Source: Spirochaetaceae bacterium (GTDB lineage Bacteria; Myxococcota_A; UBA9160; UBA4427). Taken from it: DNA of 64,000 nucleotides. Shown one piece after another: positions 7,948 to 16,378 of the stretch (positions within the stretch are counted from its first letter, which is position 1; every line of letters starts with the position of its first letter). Where the stretch lies: positions 186,001-250,000 of the forward strand of contig JACKFD010000007.1 of assembly GCA_020632655.1 (NCBI GenBank), read 5' to 3'. The notes under the pieces were generated by a model. It saw only the letters and a program-made list of their open reading frames with translations. It was not told where the DNA came from and searched no databases. The translations under genes and the position numbers were made by a program.

Positions 7948-9630
7948 TCACTCCCGGGCGGGAGGATTCTGAGGCCGCCGACGGCGCGCTGTGACGACGA
8001 TCACGACTCCACCGATCGCGAGCCCTGCGCCGAGCGCCGGCTCGGGCACGACGGCGAGCGCCGCGGGCGAGAACACGTCGAGGCTGAGGGTCCCGGGACT
8101 CGTGAAGGTCGTCGGGTCGATCACGTCGTAGAAGACGCGGGCCCCGGAGAACGCCTCACCGACGAGGTAGAGCATCCCGGTCTGCGGCGAGTAGTCGAGG
8201 CTCGGCGACTCGCGGAAGAAGGATGTCGTGCCGACCTCGGTCGTCGTGCAGGGCGAAGGCGGGCAGGATCCGAGATCGACCTCCCAGAGGCCGGTCGTGA
8301 AGCCGACCTCGGCGATCGCGAAGAGCCGGTCCTGGATGCTGTCGTAGGCGAGTCCCGTGAAGCTTCCGGCCGGCTGCCACGGCAGCGAGCCCAGCAGCGT
8401 GGCCGTCGACGGCTGGGCCGGATCGATCGCGCGGAACTCGCCCGCCGAGCCGTCGACCTCGAGCACGAGCAAGCGATCGTCCCCGGGCGACGTCGTGGGA
8501 CCCGGGTCGTAGGCCATCGAGACGATCTCCTGCGTCCCGTTCGCGAGGGTCCCGATCACGTCGAGCACGGTCCCCGACACGCGATCGATCGTGACGATCT
8601 CGTCGTCGCCGACCGTCGGGACGACGCCGAAGACCGTGTCCGAGTCGCTCGCATACGTCATGCCCCGCACGAGGGTCGGACCGGCGCCGCTCGCCGGAGT
8701 GCGCGTGAAGGCGCCGAGGACCGACCAGTCGCCCGCGAGCGCCGCGATCCGCAGCGCGTCGTTCGGCGGGCCACCGGAGAGCAGCCCCGGATCCGCCGCC
8801 ACGAGCAGCTCGACCGACGCGTCGCTGCCGTACTCGCCGCAGGCGCCGCCCGAGCAGACCCCACCGCCCGCGACATCGGCGCAGAAGCTGCCGTCGGCCT
8901 CGAGCCCGCCGCCGCTCGCGAAGCAGCCGCACTCCTGCCCGCTCGAGGTCGTCGTGCGCGCGGCCTTCATGTTCGTGCACTCGCTCGCGGCGAGGCAGCC
9001 GCCCTGCCCCGGATTGAAGACCGCGGGCTGCATCAGCTGACACTCGGCGCTCGCGACGTGGGGCAGGCAGGCGTTGTGCCCCCGCTCGTGCGCCAGCACC
9101 GCGGGCAACGTTCCGTCGTCGAAGGACTCGACGGTCACGATCAGCCAGAGCGAAGGATCGTCGTTACCGTTGCCGTTGCAGCCGGGCTGCATGGCACAGC
9201 CGATCGCCGCCGGCGCCGAGCCGGCGCACCAGGTCATGCTGTCGACGAGGTAGGCCTTCGAGCTGGCGCCGCCGAGGCCGGCGATGGCGTTCTGGTCGCC
9301 CTGGGTATCGACCACGTCGAGCCCGTCACCGGGCGTGCCGAAGGTCGACACCGACACGGCCCGCGTGAGGCGGGTGCAGCAGGGCGTGTCGAAGGGCCCC
9401 TGCGCGCCCTCGAGCAGCAGGTTCGCCTGCTCGTTCGACGCGTCGATCACGGATTGCCAGTAGGCGAGATCACGCCCGGCCCCGGCATCGATCAGATCGA
9501 CGTGCACGAACCAGCTGATCTCGTGCAGGTCGACGGGCTGCACCGCCTGCCCCGCACCCGCGCCCAGCACGAGCCCGAGCGCCATCAGTCCCACCGCGAC
9601 GCCTCGTCGCATTCCGTCCCCCCGCTTCAT
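7948..9630 (-). CDS. PEP-CTERM protein with metzincin-like zinc motif
   Basis: Exported protein of 560 residues. Signal peptide at residues 8-30. A zincin-type motif H181-E-R-G-H185 with a third His at 191 is followed by Met200 in a possible Met-turn, as in metzincin metalloproteases. The usual Gly in HExxHxxGxxH is Cys188 here. Eight or more further Cys residues suggest disulfides. The second half (about 270-520) looks like a beta-propeller. The C-terminus has VPEP, a hydrophobic helix and RRRR: the PEP-CTERM sorting signal, cleaved by exosortase. The ATG at 9630 overlaps the upstream stop by 4 bp (ATGA); ATG 9612 is an alternative. Protease activity is inference. Confidence 0.75.
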   Translation of the reverse strand: MKRGDGMRRGVAVGLMALGLVLGAGAGQAVQPVDLHEISWFVHVDLIDAGAGRDLAYWQSVIDASNEQANLLLEGAQGPFDTPCCTRLTRAVSVSTFGTPGDGLDVVDTQGDQNAIAGLGGASSKAYLVDSMTWCAGSAPAAIGCAMQPGCNGNGNDDPSLWLIVTVESFDDGTLPAVLAHERGHNACLPHVASAECQLMQPAVFNPGQGGCLAASECTNMKAARTTTSSGQECGCFASGGGLEADGSFCADVAGGGVCSGGACGEYGSDASVELLVAADPGLLSGGPPNDALRIAALAGDWSVLGAFTRTPASGAGPTLVRGMTYASDSDTVFGVVPTVGDDEIVTIDRVSGTVLDVIGTLANGTQEIVSMAYDPGPTTSPGDDRLLVLEVDGSAGEFRAIDPAQPSTATLLGSLPWQPAGSFTGLAYDSIQDRLFAIAEVGFTTGLWEVDLGSCPPSPCTTTEVGTTSFFRESPSLDYSPQTGMLYLVGEAFSGARVFYDVIDPTTFTSPGTLSLDVFSPAALAVVPEPALGAGLAIGGVVIVVTARRRRPQNPPARE

Positions 9631-10361
9631 CGCACCCGCTCCCGCGCGCGCGCGCGCGCCCGCTCCCCGTGCCGCGCCCGCATCGCACGCAGATGCGCGT
9701 CGAGCTCGGGATCCGAGCTGCGTCGCTCGACGCGACCGAGCGCGCGACCCGCGGACGGCAGCCCGGTCTCGGCGAGCGCACTCGCCGCGCCGCGCTGGGC
9801 GAGACGGGCGAGGCGGGGACCGCGATGCTGACGGAAATGCCAGGCGGGCGTGTCTTCTGCGAAGACCGCCTCGAGCCGGGCGACCGCGCGCGGGTCGTGC
9901 TCGGCGAGTCGACCGAGCGCGTGGGGCAGCACCTGCCAGGCCTTGAACGTGGCCCGGTCGAGCTCGCCTTCGCGGGGCTCGGTCGCCCAGTCCGAGATCG
10001 CTTCGAGGGCGCCGGGGGCGCCGCAGATCCCGAGCGCCAACAGGACGTTCTGATGCGACTCGCGCTCCTCGGGGTCCGCCAGCATCTCGATCAAGCGCGC
10101 GGCCCCCTCGCTGCCGATCCGCGCCGCCTGCTCCTCGGGCATGGCCTCGAAGTAACGGGCGTGCACGAGCGCCTCCGTCTCCTCGATCGAGAGCGGGGGG
10201 CCGGGAGGCGCGACCTGGGCCGAGGCAAAGGGCGCGAGGAACGAGACGAGCACGAGAGTGGCCAGTCCGGCGGCCAGGCGGGCGGGGGCCGAGTCCCCGC
10301 GACCCGGGCGGGGCCGGACGGGCGGGGAGGGCCCGCGACGGGAGAGGGATCGATGCGCCAA
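9627..10361 (-). CDS. Exported HEAT-repeat-like protein (TTG start)
   Basis: 244 residues. A signal peptide (hydrophobic LAAGLATLVLVSFLAPFASA, probable cleavage after ASA) precedes paired helices with HEAT-like spacing (RLIEMLADPEERESHQNVLL, LEAISDWA, LPHALGRLAEHDPRAVARLE). HEAT proteins are usually scaffolds. No ATG exists at the right place. TTG 10361 is chosen because a perfect AGGAGG lies 8 nt upstream (10370-10375). The Arg-rich C-terminus is coded by an alternating CG run. Its stop overlaps the next start, so it is translationally coupled to the metzincin-like PEP-CTERM protein and may act with it. Confidence 0.6.
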   Translation of the reverse strand: MAHRSLSRRGPSPPVRPRPGRGDSAPARLAAGLATLVLVSFLAPFASAQVAPPGPPLSIEETEALVHARYFEAMPEEQAARIGSEGAARLIEMLADPEERESHQNVLLALGICGAPGALEAISDWATEPREGELDRATFKAWQVLPHALGRLAEHDPRAVARLEAVFAEDTPAWHFRQHRGPRLARLAQRGAASALAETGLPSAGRALGRVERRSSDPELDAHLRAMRARHGERARARARERVR

Positions 10362-10678
10362 GAGCGGGACCTCCTGCTTCGAATGATCGGCCCGGGCCGG
10401 GCGGCCGGATCGTAGCGATCGACCTCCCGCCCCATCGGCGCATGGCGAGTTGACACCAAGCGCGATTCCGCGATTCTCGCCCGTCGGTCGCACGTAGCGG
10501 GCGCCCCAGGCAGGGCCCCGGCAACCCGCGTGCGCCCCATCCGCGCCCGCCCGAGCACGCCTCGATCGCGCTCCCCGGTCCGCGCCCCGACGGATCGCCC
10601 CTGCTCCGGCAGCCGAATGCCGGACATCGGCCCGCCGGGCGCCCGACCCGGGGATCGACGTCACATGGAGACCCGAGC
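10362..10678. other. Divergent intergenic region upstream of catabolic cluster 1
   Basis: This 317-bp gap separates leftward and rightward operons. It contains a perfect TTGACA (10450-10455), but the bases about 17 bp downstream (ATTCTC or GATTCT) match a -10 poorly. No palindrome like the one at 33339 is present. No gene is supported. Confidence 0.4.
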
Positions 10679-11785
10679 ATGAACTTCGACTTCTCCGAGG
10701 AGCAGAAGCTGCTCCAGCAGACCGCCCGCGACTTCCTGGCCGAGCAGTCGCCGCTCTCGACCTGCCGCGAGGTGCTCGAAGGCGACGCGCCCTACGCGGC
10801 GGCGCTCTGGAAGGGGGCCGCGGAGATGGGCTGGCAGGGAGCCGTGATCCCCGAGTCCTTCGGCGGTGCGGGCTTCGGCCATCTCGAGCTCGCGATGATC
10901 GCCGAGGAGGTCGGGCGGGCGCTGGCACCGATCCCCTTCGGCCCGAGCGTCTATCTCGCGACCGAGGCGCTCCTGCGCTTCGGCAGCCCGGCCCAGCAGA
11001 AGAGCTGGCTGCCCCGGCTCGCGGACGGCAGCGCGATCGGCTGCTTCGCCTTCGCCGAGCGCCCCGGCCAGAACGCCTTCGAGTCCGTGGAGGCGAAGGT
11101 CTCGGGTGGCAAGCTCTCGGGCACGAAGCTGCCCGTCGGCGATGGGGACGTGGCGAGCCTCGCGATCGTCGCGGCTCAGGACGGCGGCCGCGTCGGCCTC
11201 CACCTCGTGGACCTCTCGACGTCGGGCGTGACGCGCACGCCGCTCGAGAGCTTCGACCCGAGCCGCTCCCAGGCGAAGCTCGTCTTCGAGGGTGCGGCCT
11301 GCGAGCCGCTCGCCGGAACGGACGCGGCCGCGATCGCGAAGCTGCTCGACGTGGCGGCCGTGCTGCAGGCCTTCGAGCAGGTCGGCGCCGCGACACGCGC
11401 CCTCGAGATCACGCGCGAGTTCGTGCTCGGGCGCTACGCCTTCGGCAAACCGATCGCCGCCTTCCAGTCGATCAAGCATCGCCTGGCGGACCTGTGGTGC
11501 GAGATCGAGCTCGCCCGCAGCAACGCCTACTACGCCGCCTGGGCCCTCTCGAACGACAGCCCCGAGCTCGCCGCGGCCGCGCCCCTCGCGCGCATCGCCG
11601 CGAGCGAGGCCTTCGAGCACGTGACCGTCGAGATGATCCAGATGCACGGCGGCGTCGGGTACACCTGGGAGTACGACTGCCACCTCTTCTACCGCCGCGC
11701 GAAGCTGCTCTCGGCCTCGCTCGGCACGCCGCGCTACTGGAAGAACCTCCTGGTCGACCGGCTGCGCGCTTCCCGGGCCGCCTGA
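10679..11785 (+). CDS. Acyl-CoA dehydrogenase, short subunit of a probable heteromeric pair
   Basis: Flavoenzyme subunit that introduces a 2,3-double bond in an acyl-CoA. 368 residues in the acyl-CoA dehydrogenase order: N-terminal helices (MNFDFSEEQKLLQQ), beta middle domain, C-terminal four-helix bundle. The FAD-contact motif (RYAFGKPIAAFQ, about residue 250) is kept. The catalytic Glu expected in a YEGT motif is absent (SLGT). Its partner 163 bp downstream lacks the FAD-contact motif but has an ER pair, so the two may form an alpha2beta2 enzyme like mycobacterial ChsE1-ChsE2 (inference). First gene of cluster 1. Confidence 0.9.
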   Translation: MNFDFSEEQKLLQQTARDFLAEQSPLSTCREVLEGDAPYAAALWKGAAEMGWQGAVIPESFGGAGFGHLELAMIAEEVGRALAPIPFGPSVYLATEALLRFGSPAQQKSWLPRLADGSAIGCFAFAERPGQNAFESVEAKVSGGKLSGTKLPVGDGDVASLAIVAAQDGGRVGLHLVDLSTSGVTRTPLESFDPSRSQAKLVFEGAACEPLAGTDAAAIAKLLDVAAVLQAFEQVGAATRALEITREFVLGRYAFGKPIAAFQSIKHRLADLWCEIELARSNAYYAAWALSNDSPELAAAAPLARIAASEAFEHVTVEMIQMHGGVGYTWEYDCHLFYRRAKLLSASLGTPRYWKNLLVDRLRASRAA

Positions 11786-11786
11786 T

Positions 11787-11862
11787 CCAACGAGCTCGAG
11801 CCAATCCAACGAGCCCGAGCCAATCCAACGAGCCCGAGCCAGCCCAACGAGCCCGAGCCAGC
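11787..11862 (+). repeat. Four tandem copies of a 19-bp unit
   Basis: The unit CCAACGAGCCCGAGCCAAT occurs four times head to tail (11787-11805, 11806-11824, 11825-11843, 11844-11862) with one or two substitutions per copy. It starts 2 bp after the stop of one acyl-CoA dehydrogenase gene and ends 86 bp before the next. The period is not a multiple of 3, so it is not a coding repeat. Confidence 0.9.
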
Positions 11863-11948
11863 CCGACCCGCCCCGGCCCGACGACGGCCGGAGCCGAACC
11901 GAACGAAGAACCGGCGCGACGCGAGGCGTCGCCCGAGGAGAAGCCCCG

Positions 11949-13196
11949 ATGGACTTCAACGACACGCCCGAAGAGGCCGCCTTCCGCGCCGAGGCCGTCG
12001 CCTGGCTCGAGGCGAATGCCGAGCGACGCCAGCCCGGCGACACGGACAACCCGCTCAACGAGGCGACGACGCCCGAGATGGTCGCCGAGGCGAAGGCCTG
12101 GCAGAAGAAGAAGGCCGACGCGGGCTGGGCCTGCATCACGTGGCCGAAGGAGTACGGCGGCCGCGGGGCGACGCCCATGCAGAACGTGATCTGGAACGAG
12201 GAGCAGGCGAAGTTCAGGACGCCGCGCGACATCTATGGCATCGGCATCGGCATGTGCGGCCCGACGATCCTCGCCCACGGCACGCCGGAGCAGCGCAAGC
12301 GTTGGATCCCGAAGCTGATCTCGGGCGAGGAGGTCTGGTGCCAGCTCTTCTCGGAGCCGTCGGCCGGCTCCGACCTCGCGGGCCTGCGCTCGACCGCCGT
12401 GCGCCAGGGCGACGACTGGATCGTGAACGGCCAGAAGATCTGGACGACGGGTGCGCAGTTCTGCGACTGGGGCGTGCTCGTCGTGCGCACGGACCCGACC
12501 GTCGCGAAGCACGCCGGCCTCACCTACTTCGTCGTCGACATGCACGCGCCGGGCGTCGAGATCCGGCCGATCACCCAGATCAACCAGGGCCGCGGCTTCA
12601 ACGAGGTCTTCTTCACCGACGTCCGCATCCCCGACGACCAGCGCATCAGCGAGGTCGGCAACGGCTGGGCCGTCTCGATCACGACGCTGATGAACGAGCG
12701 CCAGTCGATCGGCGCCGGCGGCGGGCTCGGCGCGCTCGAGGACCTGATCGACTACGCGGCCGCGCTCGAGATCGACGGCCGTCCGGCGATCGAGGACGGG
12801 CACGTGCGCGAGCGGATCGCCGACTTCGTGGTCAAGGCACGCGGGCTCAAGAACACCTCCCTGCGTACGCTGACCGCGCTCTCCCAGGGCAGGATGCCCG
12901 GGCCCGAGGCCAGCATGGGCAAGCTCGTCGGCGCCGTCCTGCAGCAGGAGGCGTCGTCCTTCGCGATGGAGCTCGCCGGCGCCGCGGGCGGGCTGCTCGA
13001 CGCGGGGCAGCTGCCGGAGGCGACGCTCTGGGCGGAGCGCTACCTCTCGATCCCGGGCCTGCGCATCGCCGGCGGGACCGACGAGGTGCTGCGCAACATC
13101 ATCGCCGAGCGCGTGCTCGGCCTGCCCCCGGACGCGCGCGCCGACAAGGGCATCGCCTTCAAGGACATCCCGACGGGCCCGCCGAGCAAGAAGTAG
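11949..13196 (+). CDS. Acyl-CoA dehydrogenase, long subunit of a probable heteromeric pair
   Basis: 415 residues. N-terminal helical domain (MDFNDTPEEAAFRAEAVAWL), the substrate/FAD loop CQLFSEPSAGSDLAGL (about residues 133-148) typical of acyl-CoA dehydrogenases, and a C-terminal bundle ending AGGTDEVLRNIIAERVLGLP. The middle carries LMNERQSIG (about residue 250), a position where several families keep the catalytic Glu. The RxxFG FAD-contact motif is missing, complementing the short subunit at 10679. ATG 11949 follows CGAGGAG. Substrate not determinable; context suggests a bulky acyl-CoA. Confidence 0.92.
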   Translation: MDFNDTPEEAAFRAEAVAWLEANAERRQPGDTDNPLNEATTPEMVAEAKAWQKKKADAGWACITWPKEYGGRGATPMQNVIWNEEQAKFRTPRDIYGIGIGMCGPTILAHGTPEQRKRWIPKLISGEEVWCQLFSEPSAGSDLAGLRSTAVRQGDDWIVNGQKIWTTGAQFCDWGVLVVRTDPTVAKHAGLTYFVVDMHAPGVEIRPITQINQGRGFNEVFFTDVRIPDDQRISEVGNGWAVSITTLMNERQSIGAGGGLGALEDLIDYAAALEIDGRPAIEDGHVRERIADFVVKARGLKNTSLRTLTALSQGRMPGPEASMGKLVGAVLQQEASSFAMELAGAAGGLLDAGQLPEATLWAERYLSIPGLRIAGGTDEVLRNIIAERVLGLPPDARADKGIAFKDIPTGPPSKK

Positions 13197-13253
13197 CCGC
13201 ACGCCCCGCGCGACGCAGGTCGCTCGACGATCCGCACGAGACCAGGAGCCTCC

Positions 13254-14081
13254 ATGCCCGAGAAGTACATACGACGCGACGGGCTTCCGATCCTCGTGCG
13301 CCATACGGGCCCGACGACCCTGCCCCAGGACCCGCCGCGGCGCGGCGCGGGCCCGGCCTTCGTCTGCCTGCACGACGCAGGACTCTCGAGCTCGGTCTTC
13401 GAAGGACTGCTGTCGGCGCTCGCCGAAGCCGGGGGGGACGCGATCGCCTTCGACCTGCCGGGCCACGGCCGCTCGGGCTCGCTCGACTCGTTGCCTTCGA
13501 TCGAGGCGATGACGGAGCTGTCGCGCCAGGTCGCGACCTGGTGCGGACTCGAGGCGCCCGTGCTCGTCGGGCATGGCATGGGTGCACTCGTCGCCCTCGA
13601 CTGGGCACGACGCGCGCCCGGGAGTGTCGGCGGGCTCGTGCTCTGCGGCGTGGGGCTCGCGCTCGGGATCACGGACGCGGCGATCGAGACGATGCGCGAG
13701 GTGACCCGCGGCCGCGCGCCGCGCCCCTTCGATCCCTCGCGGGTCTGTGCTTCGGGCGGGCGCGAGATGATGCAGCGCGCGTACATGGAAGGGATCAAGA
13801 CGGATCCGCGCGCGACCCTCGTCGACCTCGAGACGAGCAGAGCGTGGGCCGACGCCTTCCTCGCACGGGGGTCGGGCGACGAGAGCACCGGAATCGGCTG
13901 CCCCGTCGCCGTCGTGACGGGCTCCGCCGAGGATGCAGGCTGCGTCGAACGCGCCCGGGCGATCGCCGCGAGGCTGCCGGACTCGACGGCCATGACCATC
14001 GACGAGGCCGCGCACTTCCTTCCCCTCGAGCAGCCCGCGGCGCTCGCCCGGGCGATCGGCCGCTTCGTGGAGGGCGCATGA
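13254..14081 (+). CDS. Alpha/beta-hydrolase-fold protein with Gly in place of nucleophile Ser
   Basis: 275 residues. Fold signatures are clear: VCLHDAG oxyanion-type loop (37-43), FDLPGHGRSG (66-75) and the nucleophile elbow VGHGMGA (105-111). The elbow should read G-x-S-x-G; residue 108 is Gly (codon GGC at 13575), so the usual catalytic Ser is absent. The general-base His survives (DEAAHFLP, His254). It may be a pseudo-enzyme, a lyase- or dioxygenase-like member that needs no Ser, or a CoA-ester binding protein. Its stop overlaps the next gene's start (ATGA 14078). Embedded in cluster 1. Confidence 0.85.
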   Translation: MPEKYIRRDGLPILVRHTGPTTLPQDPPRRGAGPAFVCLHDAGLSSSVFEGLLSALAEAGGDAIAFDLPGHGRSGSLDSLPSIEAMTELSRQVATWCGLEAPVLVGHGMGALVALDWARRAPGSVGGLVLCGVGLALGITDAAIETMREVTRGRAPRPFDPSRVCASGGREMMQRAYMEGIKTDPRATLVDLETSRAWADAFLARGSGDESTGIGCPVAVVTGSAEDAGCVERARAIAARLPDSTAMTIDEAAHFLPLEQPAALARAIGRFVEGA

Positions 14082-15235
14082 GCTTCTCGGGCCAGATCGC
14101 GATCGCGGGGGTCTACGAGCATCCGAGCCGATGGACGCCGGACAAGACGACCTATCAGATCATGGGCGAGTGCGCGCGCGGGGCGCTCGAGGACGCGGGG
14201 CTCACGCTCGCCGACGTCGACGGGCTCTTCGCGGCGACCATGACCATGGGCGGAATGGGCGTCGTGCAGGTCGCCGAGTACCTGAACCTGAAGCCGCGCT
14301 ACCTCGACGGCAGCAACATCGGCGGCTCCTCCTTCGTCTCCCACGTCGCCCACGCCGGCGCCGCGATCCACGCCGGACTCTGCGACGTGGCCCTCATCCT
14401 CTACGGGAGCACGGCGGCGTCGGACGCGATGGCGATCGGAACGGGGGACACCTCGAGCCGAGATCCGGGCTCGGCCTTCGTCTCGCCCTACGGCATGACG
14501 CTCGTCTCGTCCTACGCGATGGTCGCGCAGCGCCACATGCACCAGTACGGCACGACCTCCGAGCAGCTCGCCGACATCGCCGTCTCGACCCGCTACCACG
14601 CGAGCCTGAACCCCGACGCCAAGATGCGCGACCTCATCACGCGCGAGGACGTGCTCGCGAGCCGCGTGATCGCGGATCCGCTCCATCTCCTCGACTGCTG
14701 CATCATCAGCGACGGCGGCGGCGCCGTCGTCGTGACGAGCCTCGAGCGCGCGAAGGACCTTCGCCGCAAGCCCGTCGTCGTGCGCGGCACGGGCGAGTCC
14801 GTCGCGCATCGCGAGATCGGCGCCCCCGACCTCACGACGATCGCGGCGAAGCAGTCCGGCGCCCAGGCCTTCGCGATGGCCGGGATGACGCCCGCCGACG
14901 TCGACCTCTGCACGATCTACGACTCCTTCACGATCACCGTCCTCGTGACGCTCGAGAACCTTGGCTTCTGCAAGCCGGGCGAAGGGGGCGCCTTCGTCGA
15001 GAATGGCGGCACGCGACTCGGCGGGCGGATGCCGGTCAACCCCGACGGTGGCGGGCTCTCCTCGAATCACTCGGGCATGCGCGGCATCTTCCTCGTGATC
15101 GAGGCGGCGCGGCAGCTGCGCGGCGGGCTCGGGGCACGCCAGGTCGAAGGGGCAGAGGTCGCACTCGTGCACGGCACGGGTGGCTACCTCGGTCTCATGC
15201 ATAGCGGCGCGACGCTCCTGCTCACGGCGGACTGA
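14078..15235 (+). CDS. Thiolase-fold protein without catalytic Cys, Ltp2/SCP-x-like (probable retro-aldolase)
   Basis: 385 residues in SCP-2-type thiolase order. The nucleophile region reads SNIGGSSFVSH (about 79-89) with no Cys. The thiolase NEAF motif is YDSF (about 290) and the C-terminal CxGGG becomes HGTGGYLG (365-372). Both catalytic Cys of true thiolases are therefore missing, as in Ltp2-type aldolases that cleave steroid side-chain beta-hydroxyacyl-CoA with a DUF35 partner. The next gene is a DUF35 protein, which supports that role. The start overlaps the hydrolase stop. Misannotation as acetyl-CoA acetyltransferase is likely. Confidence 0.85.
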   Translation: MSFSGQIAIAGVYEHPSRWTPDKTTYQIMGECARGALEDAGLTLADVDGLFAATMTMGGMGVVQVAEYLNLKPRYLDGSNIGGSSFVSHVAHAGAAIHAGLCDVALILYGSTAASDAMAIGTGDTSSRDPGSAFVSPYGMTLVSSYAMVAQRHMHQYGTTSEQLADIAVSTRYHASLNPDAKMRDLITREDVLASRVIADPLHLLDCCIISDGGGAVVVTSLERAKDLRRKPVVVRGTGESVAHREIGAPDLTTIAAKQSGAQAFAMAGMTPADVDLCTIYDSFTITVLVTLENLGFCKPGEGGAFVENGGTRLGGRMPVNPDGGGLSSNHSGMRGIFLVIEAARQLRGGLGARQVEGAEVALVHGTGGYLGLMHSGATLLLTAD

Positions 15236-15289
15236 CGCCGCCCGGCCCGACGCGAACCGAGCAGTAGAAGCAGAAAGAAAGAAGAAGCG

Positions 15290-15724
15290 ATGTCCGAGCC
15301 GAAGAAGAAGGATCCGGAGTACGGCGCGCCGGCGGTGGACCAGGAGAGCCGCGCCTACTGGGAGGGCTGCGGCCGGGGCGAGCTCGTGCTCCAGCGCTGC
15401 CGCGACTGCGGCACGGTCCAGCATCGCCCCCGCGCGATCTGCGCCACCTGCCTCTCGAGCGGGATCGAGCATTTCGTCGCCAGCGGTCGCGGCACGGTCT
15501 ACACCTACTCCGTCGTGCGCCAGAACCAGATGCCCGCCTTTCGCGAGGCCGTCCCCTACGTCGTCGCCTACGTCCAGCTCGAAGAGGGCCCGCAGCTGCT
15601 GACGAACGTCGTCGGCTGCGCGCCCGAGGCCGTCTCGATCGGCATGCCCGTGCGCGTCGACTTCGTCCCGACGCCGGGACCGCGAGGCGAGCCCCTCGGC
15701 GTGCCGAGGTTCGTGCCGGCATGA
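15290..15724 (+). CDS. DUF35 (rubredoxin-like zinc ribbon plus OB-fold) protein
   Basis: 144 residues. The zinc ribbon is C37-x2-C40 and C51-x2-C54, after a short helix (RAYWEGCGRGELVLQ); an OB-fold follows (about 60-140; GTVYTYSVVR). DUF35 proteins are obligate partners of thiolase-fold enzymes, including the Ltp2-ChsH2 aldolase pair and archaeal HMG-CoA synthase. Adjacent position to the Cys-less thiolase makes that partnership the best guess. Its stop overlaps the PHP gene start by 4 bp (ATGA at 15721). Confidence 0.9.
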   Translation: MSEPKKKDPEYGAPAVDQESRAYWEGCGRGELVLQRCRDCGTVQHRPRAICATCLSSGIEHFVASGRGTVYTYSVVRQNQMPAFREAVPYVVAYVQLEEGPQLLTNVVGCAPEAVSIGMPVRVDFVPTPGPRGEPLGVPRFVPA

Positions 15725-16353
15725 TCCTCGACCTGCACTCGCACTCGATCGCCTCCGACGACGGACGCGCCAAGGTCGAGAACTACTGCCAATGGATCGA
15801 GCGCAAGGGCCTTCCGCTCGACGGCTTCGTCCTGACGGAGCATCGCCAATTCGACGATGCCAGCGACTACCGCGCCCTCGAGGACCGCTTCGGCTTGCTC
15901 ATCCTGAAGGCGAGCGAGGTCGAGACCGAGTACGGCCACGTGCTCGTCTTCGGCGTGAACGACGACCTGCGGGCGGCCTTCGACTTCGCGCGGATCGACA
16001 ACCCGATCGCGATGGTGCTGGCCGAGAGCGAGCGCTGCGGCGCGGTCGCCGTGCCCTGCCATCCCGGGCGGCCGAAGGTCGGGATGTGCGCGCATTGGGA
16101 GACCCGCGGACCCGTCGAGGGCGTGCGGATCGTCGAGACCCTGAACGGCGGCAGCCGCGAGGGCGAGAACGAGATCGCCGAGCGCTACGCCGAAGAGCAC
16201 GGCTGGTCCCGGATCGGCGGCTCCGACTCGCATATCGTGAGCCATATCGGCCGCTGCGCCACCCGCTTCGAAGAGGACGTCCGCGACATCGACGGCCTCG
16301 TCCGCGCCCTGCGCGGGGGCCGCTTCGACGCAGTGCGACCCGAGATCGACTGA
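15721..16353 (+). CDS. PHP-domain metal-dependent phosphoesterase
   Basis: 210 residues of a PHP domain: LHSHSIASDDG (5-15), LTEHRQF (about 38-44), a Glu in KASEVETEYGH (about 61), PCHPGRP (about 115) and GGSDSHI (about 164). These His/Asp residues build a tri-metal site that hydrolyses phosphoesters. Substrate unknown. It is translationally coupled to the DUF35 gene and precedes two hot-dog genes, so it is transcribed with cluster 1, an uncommon neighbour for beta-oxidation genes. Confidence 0.85.
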   Translation: MILDLHSHSIASDDGRAKVENYCQWIERKGLPLDGFVLTEHRQFDDASDYRALEDRFGLLILKASEVETEYGHVLVFGVNDDLRAAFDFARIDNPIAMVLAESERCGAVAVPCHPGRPKVGMCAHWETRGPVEGVRIVETLNGGSREGENEIAERYAEEHGWSRIGGSDSHIVSHIGRCATRFEEDVRDIDGLVRALRGGRFDAVRPEID

Positions 16354-16378
16354 CCGGAGACCGGAGGAGGAGACCGCG

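Noticed and set aside
9640..9662. Alternating CG run, possible Z-DNA or slippage site
   Set aside because: It codes for the Arg/Ala-rich end of the HEAT-like protein and is expected at this GC content.
10450..10478. Perfect TTGACA as a promoter for cluster 1
   Set aside because: No acceptable -10 at 16-18 bp; kept only as a note in the intergenic entry.
12140..14077. Upstream extension of the thiolase-fold frame to about 1031 codons
   Set aside because: This part is an out-of-frame shadow of the dehydrogenase and hydrolase genes; the family homology starts at 14078.
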